A stretch of DNA of 64,000 nucleotides, taken from positions 1 through 64,000 of the forward strand of contig CAWDEY010000017.1 in NCBI GenBank assembly GCA_963801505.1, read 5' to 3'. Below are positions 9,096 to 17,362 of this stretch, piece by piece. Numbering within the stretch: the first letter of the stretch is position 1; each line of letters starts with the position of its first letter. The position numbers and the translations under genes were made by a program. The stretch comes from JAOUFP01 sp963801505. Its GTDB lineage: Bacteria; Nitrospirota; Thermodesulfovibrionia; Thermodesulfovibrionales; UBA6898. The notes beneath the pieces are model-generated. The model had not been told where the DNA came from. It did not search any database and was given only the letters and a program-made list of their open reading frames with translations.

Positions 9096-9180
9096 TTCAT
9101 CTCCGTTTTCTTTACTTTTTGCCGTAGACCTAATATAATCTATGCAAAGAGAAATCTGAATTACGTGCAGGAGAAAGGAA

Positions 9181-11010
9181 TGAAAAAGGCTTTGAAAACA
9201 CCTCCCATAAAAATCAGCACAACCTGGGACCTCAATAAACTTTTTAAAAATGATGATGATCCGGAGATAGAAGCAGACAGAAAATCGGTTGAGCAGAAAA
9301 GCTACGCCTTCATCAATAAATGGAAGAAGCCGTAAAGACTATCTTAAAGGAGCCCGCGGTGCTGCAGACAGGCGCTTGATGAATATGAAGCATGGAAAAG
9401 AGACCTATGGGACTGACGGCAATGCCGGATATTATTTCTGGCTTCGCACCCAGATCGACCGCAACAACCCTGAACTGAAGGCCAGATTCAACAGGATCGA
9501 GGAGTTCAGCCGGCAAGATTGAAAATGATATCCAGTTTTTCCACCTGAGGATAGCAAAAATCCCGAAATCACTCCAGACTTCGTTTCTGAAATACAAAGG
9601 TCTTTTGAAATAAAGACATTTTCTCGAGAGGATATTTGCTGAATCAAAATACCTGCTTGGTGAAAAGGAGGAAAAGATCCTGAATCTGAAGTCAACAACT
9701 TCATATTCGAACTGGGTGAGAATGACGTCTGACTTTCTTTCAAAGGAGGAAGGCAGGGTACTTTTGGAGGACGGCAGTTCAGCGCTGAAAACACTGTCTG
9801 AGATCTCGAGCCTGACAAGCAGCAAGGACAGAAAAGTAAGGGACATTGCAGCCAGAGAGTTCAATGAGATTATGGAACAAGCATGTCAGATGTAGCGGAG
9901 GTGGAGATGAATTCAATACTCGCAAACAAGAAAGTGGATGATGAACTCCGGAGGGTCTCACGGCCTGACCTTCTCAGGCATATCAGCGACGATATTGAGA
10001 GCAATGTGGTAGATTCACTCATAAAGTCCGTATCCGAGCAGATTTCATATCTCCGCGAAATATTACGCTCTAAAGGCCAGACTTCTCGGAGTGAAAAGAT
10101 TGCGCTATCATGAGAGGAATGTGGAGTTCGGGGACATTGATATAAATACTCTTATGAAAAATCAGTCAGGCTCATTTATAAGGTTTTTCAGAAGCTCGAC
10201 CCCAGGTACACTGAGATACTTACAGAGTTCACAGAGAACGGCCAGTTTGATGTATATCCCAGGAAAGGGAAGGGCAGCGGCGCATTTTGTGTCCATCATC
10301 TGATTTCCCAGCCTACATATATACTTCTGAACCACACTGATAAGCTGAGGGATGTCCTAACTCTGGCCCATGAACTGGGTCACGGCATAAATAATGAGCT
10401 CATCCGGAAAAAACAAAACGCCCTTAATTTCGGCACGCCGACTTCAACAGCTGAAGTTGCAAGCACTTTTATGGAGGATTTTGTCCTGCAGGAAATACTC
10501 CTGGGTTCAGATGACGAGGTGAAGCTCGCCATTATGGTGATGAAGCTCAATGACGATATTTCAACAATATTCAGACAGGTCGCGTGCTATACCTTCGAGC
10601 AGGAACTGCATCATGAATTCAGGCAGCGCGGATATCTTTCCAAAGAAGAGTTAGGGGAGATATTTCAAAAGCATATGACCGCATACATGGGAGATTCTGT
10701 GGAGCAGTCAAAAGGTTCCGAAAACTGGTGGGTTTACTGGAGCCATATCCGTTATTTCTTTTATGTTTATTCATATGCAAGCGGTCTTCTGATATCCAAG
10801 TCTTTGCAGAATTCGGTAAAAAAAGAGCCCGGGTTTATTCACAAGGTCAATGAATTTCTCTCAGCAGGACTATCTGATTCGCCGCAGAAGATCTTCAGGA
10901 AGCTGGGGATAGATATCGCTGACAGGACCTTCTGGGACAAGGGCCTTGATGAAATCGAGGCGCTTTTGGAAGAGACGAACAGTCTTGCTAAAAAATTGGG
11001 CAGGATATAA
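9181..11010 (+). pseudogene. M3-family oligoendopeptidase F-like zinc peptidase, frameshifted in its 5' half
   Basis: From the ATG at 9181 (good GAAAGGA site upstream) the family sequence can be followed to the TAA at 11008-11010 in changing frames, about 610 codons, normal for oligoendopeptidase F. The zinc site HELGH is at 10369-10383. Downstream blocks such as GTPTSTAEVASTFMEDF, CYTFEQELHHEFR and YSYASGLLISKSL are intact in one frame. Breaks are needed near 9330, 9350, 9520, 9890 and 10060, and probably one more before 10370. Every segment still matches the family, so the gene is either recently broken or misread. These enzymes degrade cytoplasmic oligopeptides. Confidence 0.85.
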
Positions 11011-11026
11011 TACAGGAAAAGGCTAT

Positions 11027-11109
11027 TCACCACAGAGAGCCACAGAGAACTACTTGTCTATGAAATGCTTTTAGTTATAATTTTTTCTCTGTGCGCTCTG
11101 TGGTTAATA
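11027..11109. repeat. CACAGAG-type inverted repeat, copy 2
   Basis: CACCACAGAGAGCCACAGAG near 11028 faces CTCTGTGCGCTCTGTGGTTA near 11087 across about 37 bases. It is the most compact of the three elements of this type in the window and lies between the peptidase stop and the next gene. Confidence 0.65.
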
Positions 11110-11149
11110 AATCGTCAATATTACCACGTTTTAATAATGGAGGATACTT

Positions 11150-11563
11150 ATGATAAAGATTCCGTTTGCTGTAATTGCGGACAGTGCAAACGTCTCACGA
11201 GAGGGCAAACTTAACATACTCGGTATTTTTCAAAACATTGGCGCCAATACAGTCCCCGCAACTCATCCTCAAATTTCACTTATTTTGACCTTTCAGGGTG
11301 AGCGAGGGGACTCAAATAGTGAGCATCCAATAAAAATCCAAATGGTGAGTGCGGATGGCGAAGTTATGATGAATATTGAAGCGAGTCTCAGATTCAACAT
11401 GCCTCCGCCCGGAGAACATAGCGTGTTGGCGCATCAGATATTTCAGTTTGCCAATTTAACCTTCCCCAGGTTTGGAACTTATGATTTAAATGTATTTGTA
11501 AATAACGAAGTCCGCAAAACTGTCTCACTAAACGTAATAGAGGTAAAACCGCCCGCAAACTGA
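11150..11563 (+). CDS. DUF6941-like conserved protein of unknown function
   Basis: 137 residues, no signal peptide and no membrane helix. The N-terminus IPFAVIADSANVSREGKLNILGIF matches the conserved opening of a small bacterial family that I recall as DUF6941. A beta-rich immunoglobulin-like pattern follows, with alternating hydrophobic stretches such as YDLNVFVNNEVRKTVSLNV near the C-terminus. No catalytic motif is visible and no function can be assigned. A GGAGG ribosome-binding site precedes the ATG and the gene stands alone. Confidence 0.8.
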   Translation: MIKIPFAVIADSANVSREGKLNILGIFQNIGANTVPATHPQISLILTFQGERGDSNSEHPIKIQMVSADGEVMMNIEASLRFNMPPPGEHSVLAHQIFQFANLTFPRFGTYDLNVFVNNEVRKTVSLNVIEVKPPAN

Positions 11564-11757
11564 GGTCCCTTGCCGGGATTTGAAACATAAACGTGGAGGG
11601 TCAGGAAAAACCTTGTTGCATGATTGCCCTTTAATTCCAGATTTTTGACCAACCACGAAGCGCTTTCGACAAAAAACCGTAAACCGGGGCAATCATACCC
11701 TTTGCTTGCCATATCGAAAGAAGCCATTACCTTTTTCTTGTGCTCATCGTTGTTCAT
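11479..11757 (-). pseudogene. N-terminal fragment of a SAM-dependent methyltransferase
   Basis: The first 45 residues or so (MNNDEHKKKVMASFDMASKG, then a YDCPGLRFFVESASWLVKN-like stretch) look like the N-terminus of a UbiE/type 11 methyltransferase. The homology stops at about 11623, just before the expected glycine-rich SAM-binding motif, and the rest of the frame overlaps the plus-strand gene. The ATG shares one base with the TrmO stop codon (TAATG), so it was the last gene of this operon before it was truncated. Confidence 0.6.
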
Positions 11758-12173
11758 TATCTTTCTTCTCCCCCGGCCAAGACCGGTTTGATGTCAAGAA
11801 TCGGAGTGCCGTCAAGGACCTCGAGGGGATTGACCCTGATAAGCCCCTTAAGCATTTCCTCCACTTTTACGCGGTGCAAAGCAATGGGATTGGGCCTGTC
11901 TGGAGATCGGGTAGCAAACACACCAGTGAGAGGCAACTCCGCATTACCTCGCGGATGGACTTTGAGCAGGTCTCTCCGACCCTGGTGCAGCCAGGTTAAA
12001 ACAAGTATCTCCTGGCCAACGACCAGTCCGTCAAGAGCAGCGGCAAAGGCCGGATCAATTTCCAACAAGGCATCAGGCGCACCTTCCCGTCCCTGCTTAG
12101 GACATTCTTTACGAGATTTGAGAGAAGAGCGAACGACTCCGATAATCCGCAATAAATACTTATCATCTTCCAT
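11757..12173 (-). CDS. trmO: TrmO/TsaA-type tRNA t6A37 N6-methyltransferase
   Basis: TrmO methylates N6 of threonylcarbamoyl-adenosine at position 37 of some tRNAs, using SAM in an unusual beta-barrel fold. The 138-residue protein has the family features: IGVVRSSLKSR..CPKQGREG near the N-terminus, LTWLHQGRRD in the middle, and the hallmark VFATRSPDRPNPIALHRV. It is shorter than E. coli TrmO (about 235 residues) and lacks the C-terminal domain, as do many bacterial and archaeal homologues. A GGAGGAG site lies about 13 bases before the ATG. The ORF overlaps its upstream and downstream neighbours, so it is read from the same operon. Confidence 0.88.
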   Translation of the reverse strand: MEDDKYLLRIIGVVRSSLKSRKECPKQGREGAPDALLEIDPAFAAALDGLVVGQEILVLTWLHQGRRDLLKVHPRGNAELPLTGVFATRSPDRPNPIALHRVKVEEMLKGLIRVNPLEVLDGTPILDIKPVLAGGEER

Positions 12174-12315
12174 AGCGGTTAAATCTCCTCCTTTCCCTCG
12201 CTTCGTTATCTTTCAATCTGCCAGCCTGGCTCACCGGACTGCTTCTCTTTGAAAGCAACCCTATGATTTCAGCATCCAGGATGTAAATCGCATGTCTGAT
12301 TTCAAGCAGATTCAT
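12163..12315 (-). CDS. Short chorismate-mutase-like protein (AroQ N-terminal half)
   Basis: A 50-codon frame begins at an ATG at 12315 with a GGAGGAAAG ribosome-binding site. It overlaps the methyltransferase stop as ATGA and the trmO start by 11 bases. It reads MNLLEIRHAIYILDAEIIGL, then LLSKRSSPVSQAGRLKDNEA, which follows the AroQ helix-1 pattern (R..I..lD..ii.LL..R...v...g..K). AroQ domains are about 80-90 residues with three helices. This one stops after helix 1 and the start of helix 2, so it is either a truncated remnant or a small regulatory peptide. I am fairly sure the frame is translated, less sure of the function. Confidence 0.5.
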   Translation of the reverse strand: MNLLEIRHAIYILDAEIIGLLSKRSSPVSQAGRLKDNEARERRRFNRYGR

Positions 12316-13034
12316 CGCTTTCCTCCGTATACCGAAAATATTCCATATTTATAAAAACAATCCACCTCTCTGAACCCGATCTCTTTCAGCGCCGTCAACT
12401 GGCTCTCCAGGGTATCAGGCTTGTTTTCCTCAAGGTCTTTATACCTTTCGATGATGTTGACGCAGGGCTCATCTTCCAGGCCCAAAGCCGACTTCGCAGT
12501 GTTCATCCACTCCTGCCATAATTTCATATACCATTGATCAAGCGCTTCTGTGGGCGGAAGTACCACATCGATATTCACAAAATATCCGTTGTCCTCAAGC
12601 AGTGCATGGACTTTCTTGAAAAGCATTATCTTCTCAGCGAGTGTCAGATGATGGATCGCCATGGAGGAGACTATCAAAGTATATCTCTCATCCAGAATAT
12701 CTTTTTCAAACAGTTCCTGAAAACTGGCTATTACATAGCGGATGTCTTTGAATTTATTAAGCCTGTTTCGAGCCTTCTCCAGCATGTCACCGGAGCCGTC
12801 CAGCAAGGTGGCCGAAAGAGATCCGTTTTCCTGCATGAGCACCTCGCTGAGGACGCCGTCTCCGCATCCAAGGTCAAGAAGACGCTTGCTGTCAGAAGAA
12901 GACAGAAAGTGACTTATGAAGGAACTCAGAATGCTGAACATGCGCCTTCGTTCCACTATGTAAATATCGGCCTTCTCAAGATAGTTTCGGCTGAATTCGG
13001 TCTTTGCCCAGTTAGTCCTGTTGAAATCAGTCAT
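12312..13034 (-). CDS. Class I SAM-dependent methyltransferase
   Basis: 240 residues. SAM-binding motif I is LLDLGCGDGVLSEVL (about 50-64), followed by the acidic motif II segment ATLLDGSGDML and a motif IV-like IVSSMAIHHLTLAEK. This is the architecture of UbiE/COQ5-like and tRNA cmoA-like methyltransferases. The substrate is not clear. It is the first gene after an unusual leader containing a short peptide frame and competing hairpins (13055-13196), and is followed by the chorismate-mutase-like ORF and trmO with overlapping ends. A GGAGG site lies 10 bases upstream of the ATG. Confidence 0.85.
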   Translation of the reverse strand: MTDFNRTNWAKTEFSRNYLEKADIYIVERRRMFSILSSFISHFLSSSDSKRLLDLGCGDGVLSEVLMQENGSLSATLLDGSGDMLEKARNRLNKFKDIRYVIASFQELFEKDILDERYTLIVSSMAIHHLTLAEKIMLFKKVHALLEDNGYFVNIDVVLPPTEALDQWYMKLWQEWMNTAKSALGLEDEPCVNIIERYKDLEENKPDTLESQLTALKEIGFREVDCFYKYGIFSVYGGKR

Positions 13035-13054
13035 GATGCCTCCAAAAATAAAAA

Positions 13055-13135
13055 GGCCGCGGTGTTTATTCCGTGGCCCTCGGGGTATTCTATTGAGTTT
13101 TGCTAATGGCTAATAGAAATTCCTCCCGGCCACGG
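13055..13135 (-). promoter_or_regulatory. Candidate transcription attenuator: alternative hairpins before the methyltransferase operon
   Basis: In transcript order there are three related 8-mers: CCGTGGCC (13135-13128), GGCCACGG (13078-13071) and CCGCGGCC (13062-13055). The first two pair perfectly (antiterminator). The last two pair with one mismatch and are followed directly by TTTTTATTTTT (terminator). The hairpins exclude each other, the classic layout of an attenuator, and the first 8-mer lies inside the short leader peptide frame. The terminator lies just upstream of the methyltransferase start. Confidence 0.6.
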
Positions 13136-13196
13136 TATTGATATGCCAGGCTTTTCCGAGAAATTTCCAAACAATCATCGCGTAGATATAAATCAT
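13110..13196 (-). CDS. Putative leader peptide, aromatic-rich, 28 residues
   Basis: ATG at 13196 to TAG at 13112-13110. It begins MIYIYAMIVWKFLGKAW and ends near GRNFY. Three Tyr, two Trp, two Phe and one His occur in 28 codons, unusual for random sequence. There is no Shine-Dalgarno sequence; the predicted transcription start is at or one base before the ATG, implying leaderless translation. A second in-frame ATG is at 13178. Its last third overlaps the 5' strand of the antiterminator, so ribosome position could decide which hairpin forms. Alternatively it is a small functional peptide. Confidence 0.45.
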   Translation of the reverse strand: MIYIYAMIVWKFLGKAWHINTVAGRNFY

Positions 13197-13202
13197 TTTT
13201 GA

Positions 13203-13232
13203 AGTATAGTGAAAGGGTCCTTCTGATGTCAA
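13203..13232 (-). promoter_or_regulatory. Sigma-70 promoter for the leader-methyltransferase-trmO operon
   Basis: On the minus strand a perfect TTGACA (13232-13227), an 18-base spacer and TATACT (13208-13203). The expected start of transcription is about 13196-13197, directly at the leader peptide ATG. Confidence 0.65.
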
Positions 13233-13321
13233 GGCGGGCAGCGAGCAGGACAGCGATATGTCTTTAGTCTGTTACGAAACAAACCACTCTCATTCATATG
13301 AAAAAAAAGTTATAAAAAAAC

Positions 13322-13368
13322 TTGACAAGCTATTTTCAATGTGATAAAACAGGACTAAGAAAGTCCTG
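13322..13368 (+). promoter_or_regulatory. Promoter and Rrf2/IscR-like operator of the rrf2-cydAB operon
   Basis: TTGACA (13322-13327), a 17-base spacer and TAAAAC (13345-13350) form a promoter. Overlapping its start is a palindrome with arms CAGGACT (13350-13356) and AGTCCTG (13362-13368). Its core GACT-n5-AGTC matches the layout of IscR type 1 and other Fe-S Rrf2 sites. The position is right for autorepression. A second perfect hairpin (13428-13446, CACAGCAG/CTGCTGTG) lies just before the start codon. Confidence 0.6.
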
Positions 13369-13461
13369 TTTTGAATTGAGGTTGAAGTGGAACTCTTAAA
13401 TGTAAACGTTCCCGGAATAAGTAAAGGCACAGCAGTTGCTGCTGTGACAGCCGGATAAGAC

Positions 13462-13863
13462 ATGTATGTAACAAGAAAAGCAGATTATGCCATACGCTGT
13501 GTGCTTCACCTCTCCAGGGAACCTGAAACAGTGACCAGTGTAGAAGACATATCAAAGGCCATGTTTGTGCCAAAAAGCTTCCTCTCCAAAATCCTTCAGC
13601 GTCTCATGAAAGCAGGGATTGTAAGTTCAACCCGTGGAGTAAAGGGAGGGTTCCAGCTTGCCAGGAGACCGAAGGACATTAATCTATTGGATGTAATTGA
13701 GGCCATACAGGGACCCTCTGCTCCCAATTTATGCGCCGTTGACAAAAGAATGTGCCAGCTCAGCGGCATATGCACGGTCCATCCTGTATGGATGAAGATA
13801 AGGGAAATAGTCGAGAAGGAATTAAGGAAAGAAAACTTTGCAAAACTGTCTAATAAGCGATAG
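13462..13863 (+). CDS. Rrf2-family transcriptional regulator with three cysteines (Fe-S type)
   Basis: 133 residues. The N-terminus is a winged helix of the Rrf2 family (MYVTRKADYAIRCVLHLS; KSFLSKILQRLMKAGIV; the GVKGGFQLAR wing). C91, C98 and C104 lie in the loop where IscR, NsrR and RsrR hold their iron-sulfur cluster (IscR spacing is C-x5-C-x5-C; here C-x6-C-x5-C). The protein probably senses O2, NO or Fe-S status. It precedes cydA by 52 bases in the same direction, and an IscR-like palindrome overlaps its promoter, so it is likely the local regulator of the bd oxidase operon. Confidence 0.9.
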   Translation: MYVTRKADYAIRCVLHLSREPETVTSVEDISKAMFVPKSFLSKILQRLMKAGIVSSTRGVKGGFQLARRPKDINLLDVIEAIQGPSAPNLCAVDKRMCQLSGICTVHPVWMKIREIVEKELRKENFAKLSNKR

Positions 13864-13915
13864 GATTTCATTAAAGCATAAATAATGCATTCGCAACAAA
13901 AGGAGGATATGTTCT

Positions 13916-15268
13916 ATGGACGCGTTAATGCTAAGCAGGATCCAGTTTGCGGTAACTGCTATGTTTCACTTCATCTTTGTGCCCCTTACCCTCGGCCTTT
14001 CCATTTTAGTTGCTTATATGGAAAGCAGATATGTAAGCTCCGGTGACGAGACGTACCTTAAAATGACAAAATTCTGGGGCAAGCTGTTCCTCATCAATTT
14101 CGCACTTGGCATTGTCACAGGCATTACAATGGAGTTCCAGTTCGGGATGAACTGGGCGGAGTATTCCAGGTATGTCGGTGATATCTTTGGCGCACCGCTT
14201 GCTATTGAGGCAACAGTGGCTTTTTTTCTTGAATCGACCTTTATAGGACTCTGGATATTCGGCTGGAACAAGGTTTCTAAAAATGTCCATGCCTTAGCCA
14301 TTTGGCTAGTAGCTCTTGCGACCAACCTCTCGGCCTTATGGATTCTCCTGGCCAACGGCTGGATGCAGCATCCTGTGGGCTATGTCCTGAAAAACAACAG
14401 GGCAGAGATGGTGGACTTTACCGCCATGCTGACAAATAGCTACGGGTGGCTAAAATTCTTCCATACGCTCTTCTCAGGATATGTTGTCGCAGCTTTTTTC
14501 GTTATGGGAATATCGGCCTATCATCTGCTTAAGAAGAACAATCCGGAGTTCTTTAAAAAGTCCTTCAGGATTGCGGCAACCTTCGGACTGCTAAGTTCCC
14601 TGCTCGTATTTTTCGTGGGCGATTTTCATGCAGTCGAAGTGGCCAAGACCCAGCCGGCAAAATTTGCTGCAATGGAGTCTGTCTGGGAAACACAAAAGGC
14701 CCTGCCATACAACCTGCTGGTAGTTCCAGATGTGCAGAATGAAAAGAATTCTGTCGAGGCCATCGGAATCCCGGGGATGTTGAGTTATCTTGCATTTCAC
14801 GACAGCAATGCCGAAATAACAGGTTTAAAGGCATTTACAAAAGACAACAGGCCCCCTGTTCTCCCGACATTTTTGAGTTTCAGAGGGATGGCAGCTCTCG
14901 GCATGCTCTTTATGCTCCTTACCCTTATTGCCTTTATTCTTTCGCTGACAAACAGGCTCCAATCCAATACAACTTTTCTCTGGATAATGTTCTACGCGAT
15001 ACCTCTTCCCTACATAGCGGCCCAGCTGGGATGGATCGTGGCTGAAGTAGGCCGTCAGCCCTGGATTGTCTATGGTGTGCTGAAGACATCAGATGCTGTG
15101 TCCAAAGCTGTCACCCCTTTGCAGGTGTGGGGTTCCCTGATAGGATTTACCCTCCTCTACGGTACACTTGCCGTCGTTGATATTTATCTGTTAACCAAAT
15201 TCGCAAAGAAGGGACCTGATGAAGATCTCTCATCAATTATAAGACCTTCTAAAGGTCAGGAGGTGTGA
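13916..15268 (+). CDS. cydA: Cytochrome bd ubiquinol oxidase subunit I
   Basis: 450 residues with about nine membrane helices. Family marks are the haem b595 ligand His near residue 18 in MFHFIFVPLTLG, FQFGMNWAEYSRYVGDIFG, the b558 region with WMQHPVGY and GDFHAVEVAKTQPAKFAAME, and GWIVAEVGRQPWIVYG. The loop between QPAK and FLSF is short, so this belongs to the short Q-loop type found in Gram-positives and many anaerobes rather than the E. coli long type. The enzyme reduces O2 to water with quinol at very high affinity, giving respiration or oxygen protection at low O2. AAGGAGG precedes the ATG; cydB follows after one base. Confidence 0.97.
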   Translation: MDALMLSRIQFAVTAMFHFIFVPLTLGLSILVAYMESRYVSSGDETYLKMTKFWGKLFLINFALGIVTGITMEFQFGMNWAEYSRYVGDIFGAPLAIEATVAFFLESTFIGLWIFGWNKVSKNVHALAIWLVALATNLSALWILLANGWMQHPVGYVLKNNRAEMVDFTAMLTNSYGWLKFFHTLFSGYVVAAFFVMGISAYHLLKKNNPEFFKKSFRIAATFGLLSSLLVFFVGDFHAVEVAKTQPAKFAAMESVWETQKALPYNLLVVPDVQNEKNSVEAIGIPGMLSYLAFHDSNAEITGLKAFTKDNRPPVLPTFLSFRGMAALGMLFMLLTLIAFILSLTNRLQSNTTFLWIMFYAIPLPYIAAQLGWIVAEVGRQPWIVYGVLKTSDAVSKAVTPLQVWGSLIGFTLLYGTLAVVDIYLLTKFAKKGPDEDLSSIIRPSKGQEV

Positions 15269-15269
15269 T

Positions 15270-16298
15270 ATGGAATTTCAAATTATATGGTTCATTCTCT
15301 GGGGCGTACTCTGGGCTGTCTATTTTATGCTCGACGGCTTTGATTTCGGGGCAGGCATACTGCTTGGTGTTCTCGGCAAAAATGAAAATGAAAGAAGGAC
15401 CATTATTCATACCATAGGTCCTGTGTGGAACGGCAACGAAGTCTGGCTGATAACAGCGGGAGGGGCCACTTTTGCGGCCTTTCCTACTACGTATGCCTTA
15501 ATGTTCAGCTATCTTTATACAGCGCTGCTGCTGGTCCTCTTTTCACTCATCTTTAGAGGGGTTGCGATGGAATTCAGGGGATTGGGATCAACGGACAACT
15601 GGAAGAAAAACTGGGACAGGACGATTATGGTCAGCAGTTTTCTGCCTGCCCTGCTCTTTGGCGTCGCCTTCGGGAACATCTTCGAGGGACTTCCGATGGA
15701 TGCAAACGGTTATCACGGGAACCTCTTCACATTACTGAATCCCTACGGACTGCTGACCGGACTATTGTTCGTCCTCCTTTTTCTTGTACACGGGGCATTG
15801 TGGATCTCTATTAAAACAGAAGGTGAGCTGGGTGCCCGCGCGTCCGATCTTGCGGGGAAAGTATGGTTTGTTCTTCTTGCCGTGGCTGTTTCTTTTTTGG
15901 TGTATACTGCCTTTGCCACAAAACTTTACGCTAATTATCTCAGCAACTTTGTATGGTTTATTTTCCCTGCCCTTGCGGTCTTCTCTTTGCTTGGCATAAA
16001 ACTTTTAGTATCAAAGGGGAAGGGCCTCGCTGCTTTTTATGCCTCCTGTCTCACTATTTTAATGGTGGTCTTTACAGGGGTAATCGGGCTTTTCCCCAAT
16101 CTTATCCCTTCCAGCATTGATAACAATTACAGTCTGACCATCTATAATTCTTCTTCCAGCGTTTACACTCTCAAGATAATGACAGTTGTTGCGCTGGTCT
16201 TTGTTCCCATTGTTATTGCCTATCAGATATGGAGCTACAGGGTTTTCAGACATAAATTGACAGTGGATGATATGGCAGGAGATAAAGGACCGTATTGA
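15270..16298 (+). CDS. cydB: Cytochrome bd ubiquinol oxidase subunit II
   Basis: 342 residues with eight or more membrane helices. The start (WFILWGVLWAVYFMLDGFDFGAG) and GPVWNGNEVWLITAGGATFAAFP are the standard CydB marks. It supports CydA structurally and in quinol oxidation. The gene starts one base after the cydA stop. No CydX-like small subunit and no cydCD exporter genes were found next to it. Confidence 0.96.
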   Translation: MEFQIIWFILWGVLWAVYFMLDGFDFGAGILLGVLGKNENERRTIIHTIGPVWNGNEVWLITAGGATFAAFPTTYALMFSYLYTALLLVLFSLIFRGVAMEFRGLGSTDNWKKNWDRTIMVSSFLPALLFGVAFGNIFEGLPMDANGYHGNLFTLLNPYGLLTGLLFVLLFLVHGALWISIKTEGELGARASDLAGKVWFVLLAVAVSFLVYTAFATKLYANYLSNFVWFIFPALAVFSLLGIKLLVSKGKGLAAFYASCLTILMVVFTGVIGLFPNLIPSSIDNNYSLTIYNSSSSVYTLKIMTVVALVFVPIVIAYQIWSYRVFRHKLTVDDMAGDKGPY

Positions 16299-16342
16299 GT
16301 CAAAGCTAAACGATTTTTGAAGCAATAAAAAGGAGGTATATT

Positions 16343-16747
16343 TTGGCAATAGAGTGGACTGAGGATTTGGCCACGGGAGTGGATGAGATTGATAATCAGC
16401 ACAAGGGACTTTTTAAGAGGATAAATAATCTGCTTGATGCCTGTAACCATGGAAAAGGCAAAGAGGAGGTCAAAAAAGTAATATGCTTTCTGGAAGATTA
16501 TGTAATAACACATTTCTCTGAGGAAGAGAAACATATGGCCAAGTATGATTATCCTGAGGGCCTAAACCATAAAAAACAGCATTTGGAATTTATGGAGAAC
16601 TTTTTCACCCTGAGAACACAATTTGAAGCAGAGGGGCCGGGTGTTCATATTGTTGTAATGACAAATCATCTTGTAGTTGACTGGTTGAAAAATCATATAC
16701 GCAAAACAGATAGGGCGTTAGGCTCATTTCTCAAGACAAAAATCTGA
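16343..16747 (+). CDS. Bacteriohemerythrin
   Basis: 134 residues, starting at a TTG with AGGAGGT eight bases upstream. The diiron ligand pattern of bacterial hemerythrins is complete: DEIDNQHKGLF, HFSEEEKHM, NHKKQHLEF and HLVVDWLKNHI. Such proteins bind O2 reversibly at a non-haem diiron site and can store, deliver or sense oxygen, or bind NO. Its place 44 bases after cydB in the same direction suggests that it supplies O2 to the bd oxidase or buffers O2 for the cell. Confidence 0.95.
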   Translation: MAIEWTEDLATGVDEIDNQHKGLFKRINNLLDACNHGKGKEEVKKVICFLEDYVITHFSEEEKHMAKYDYPEGLNHKKQHLEFMENFFTLRTQFEAEGPGVHIVVMTNHLVVDWLKNHIRKTDRALGSFLKTKI

Positions 16748-17026
16748 TCAGAGAAAAGTCCATTAATCTGGATTGGGCGGTTGACAGAGTATGATCGAGC
16801 GGCATTCGCGCTAAAGTTGAAACCACTTATATAGAAAAACTGGATTCACGCCTTCGCGAGAATGACGAAAAAAACCAGTCAGGAACGTCATCCTCCGACT
16901 CGATTGGGGGATCAAGAGTATTTTAAACATAAACACGAAGGCGCAAATTTTAAAAGACTACAACAATAAATGAATAGCAGGCGTATTCCGTGTCCCGATG
17001 TATCCGGATTCCAGGGAATCTTCAAT
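16748..17026. other. Convergent intergenic region with repeat fragments
   Basis: No gene is seen. GGATTCACGCCTTCGCGAGA with AATGACG (near 16849-16866), and GTCATCCTCC (near 16887), resemble the fragments at 3.2 and 26.9 kb. Near 17011-17028 the sequence GATTCCAGGGAATCTTCAAT is a decayed relative of the TCTTCAAT end of the repeat family at 19.6, 29.7 and 36.1 kb. Confidence 0.45.
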
Positions 17027-17362
17027 TCAGAACATCTTGCCAAGGCCACCCATGCCGGGTATCTGCAGGCCGCCTGTTAATTTTGACATTTCATCTGAAA
17101 CCAGTTCCTGGGCCCTTCTGAGGGCTTCGTTTGAAGCAGCCAGAATGAGGTCCTGCAGCATTTCAACGTCTTCAGGGTTTACGACATCCTTTTCGATTTT
17201 TATGGATATGATCTCACCTGCGCCGCTGGCTACAACAGTGACCATCCCGCCGCCTGCGGTGGCTTCAACAGTTTTTTTCTTTGCCTCTTCCTGGGCCTTC
17301 ATCATCTCTTCCTGCATCTTCTGGGCCTGACGCATCAGGTCTCCAAGCATTTTCTTAGACAT
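17027..17362 (-). CDS. YbaB/EbfC-family nucleoid-associated protein
   Basis: About 111 residues from the ATG at 17362, chosen because GGAGGA lies just upstream, whereas the in-frame ATG at 17374 has no site. The MRQAQKMQEEMMKAQEEAKK helix and the ATAGGGMVTVVASGAGEI strand region are typical. EbfC dimers bind DNA and influence nucleoid structure. The gene overlaps the end of dnaX by 8 bases; dnaX-ybaB (often with recR) is a widely conserved cluster, so the two are co-transcribed. Confidence 0.93.
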   Translation of the reverse strand: MSKKMLGDLMRQAQKMQEEMMKAQEEAKKKTVEATAGGGMVTVVASGAGEIISIKIEKDVVNPEDVEMLQDLILAASNEALRRAQELVSDEMSKLTGGLQIPGMGGLGKMF

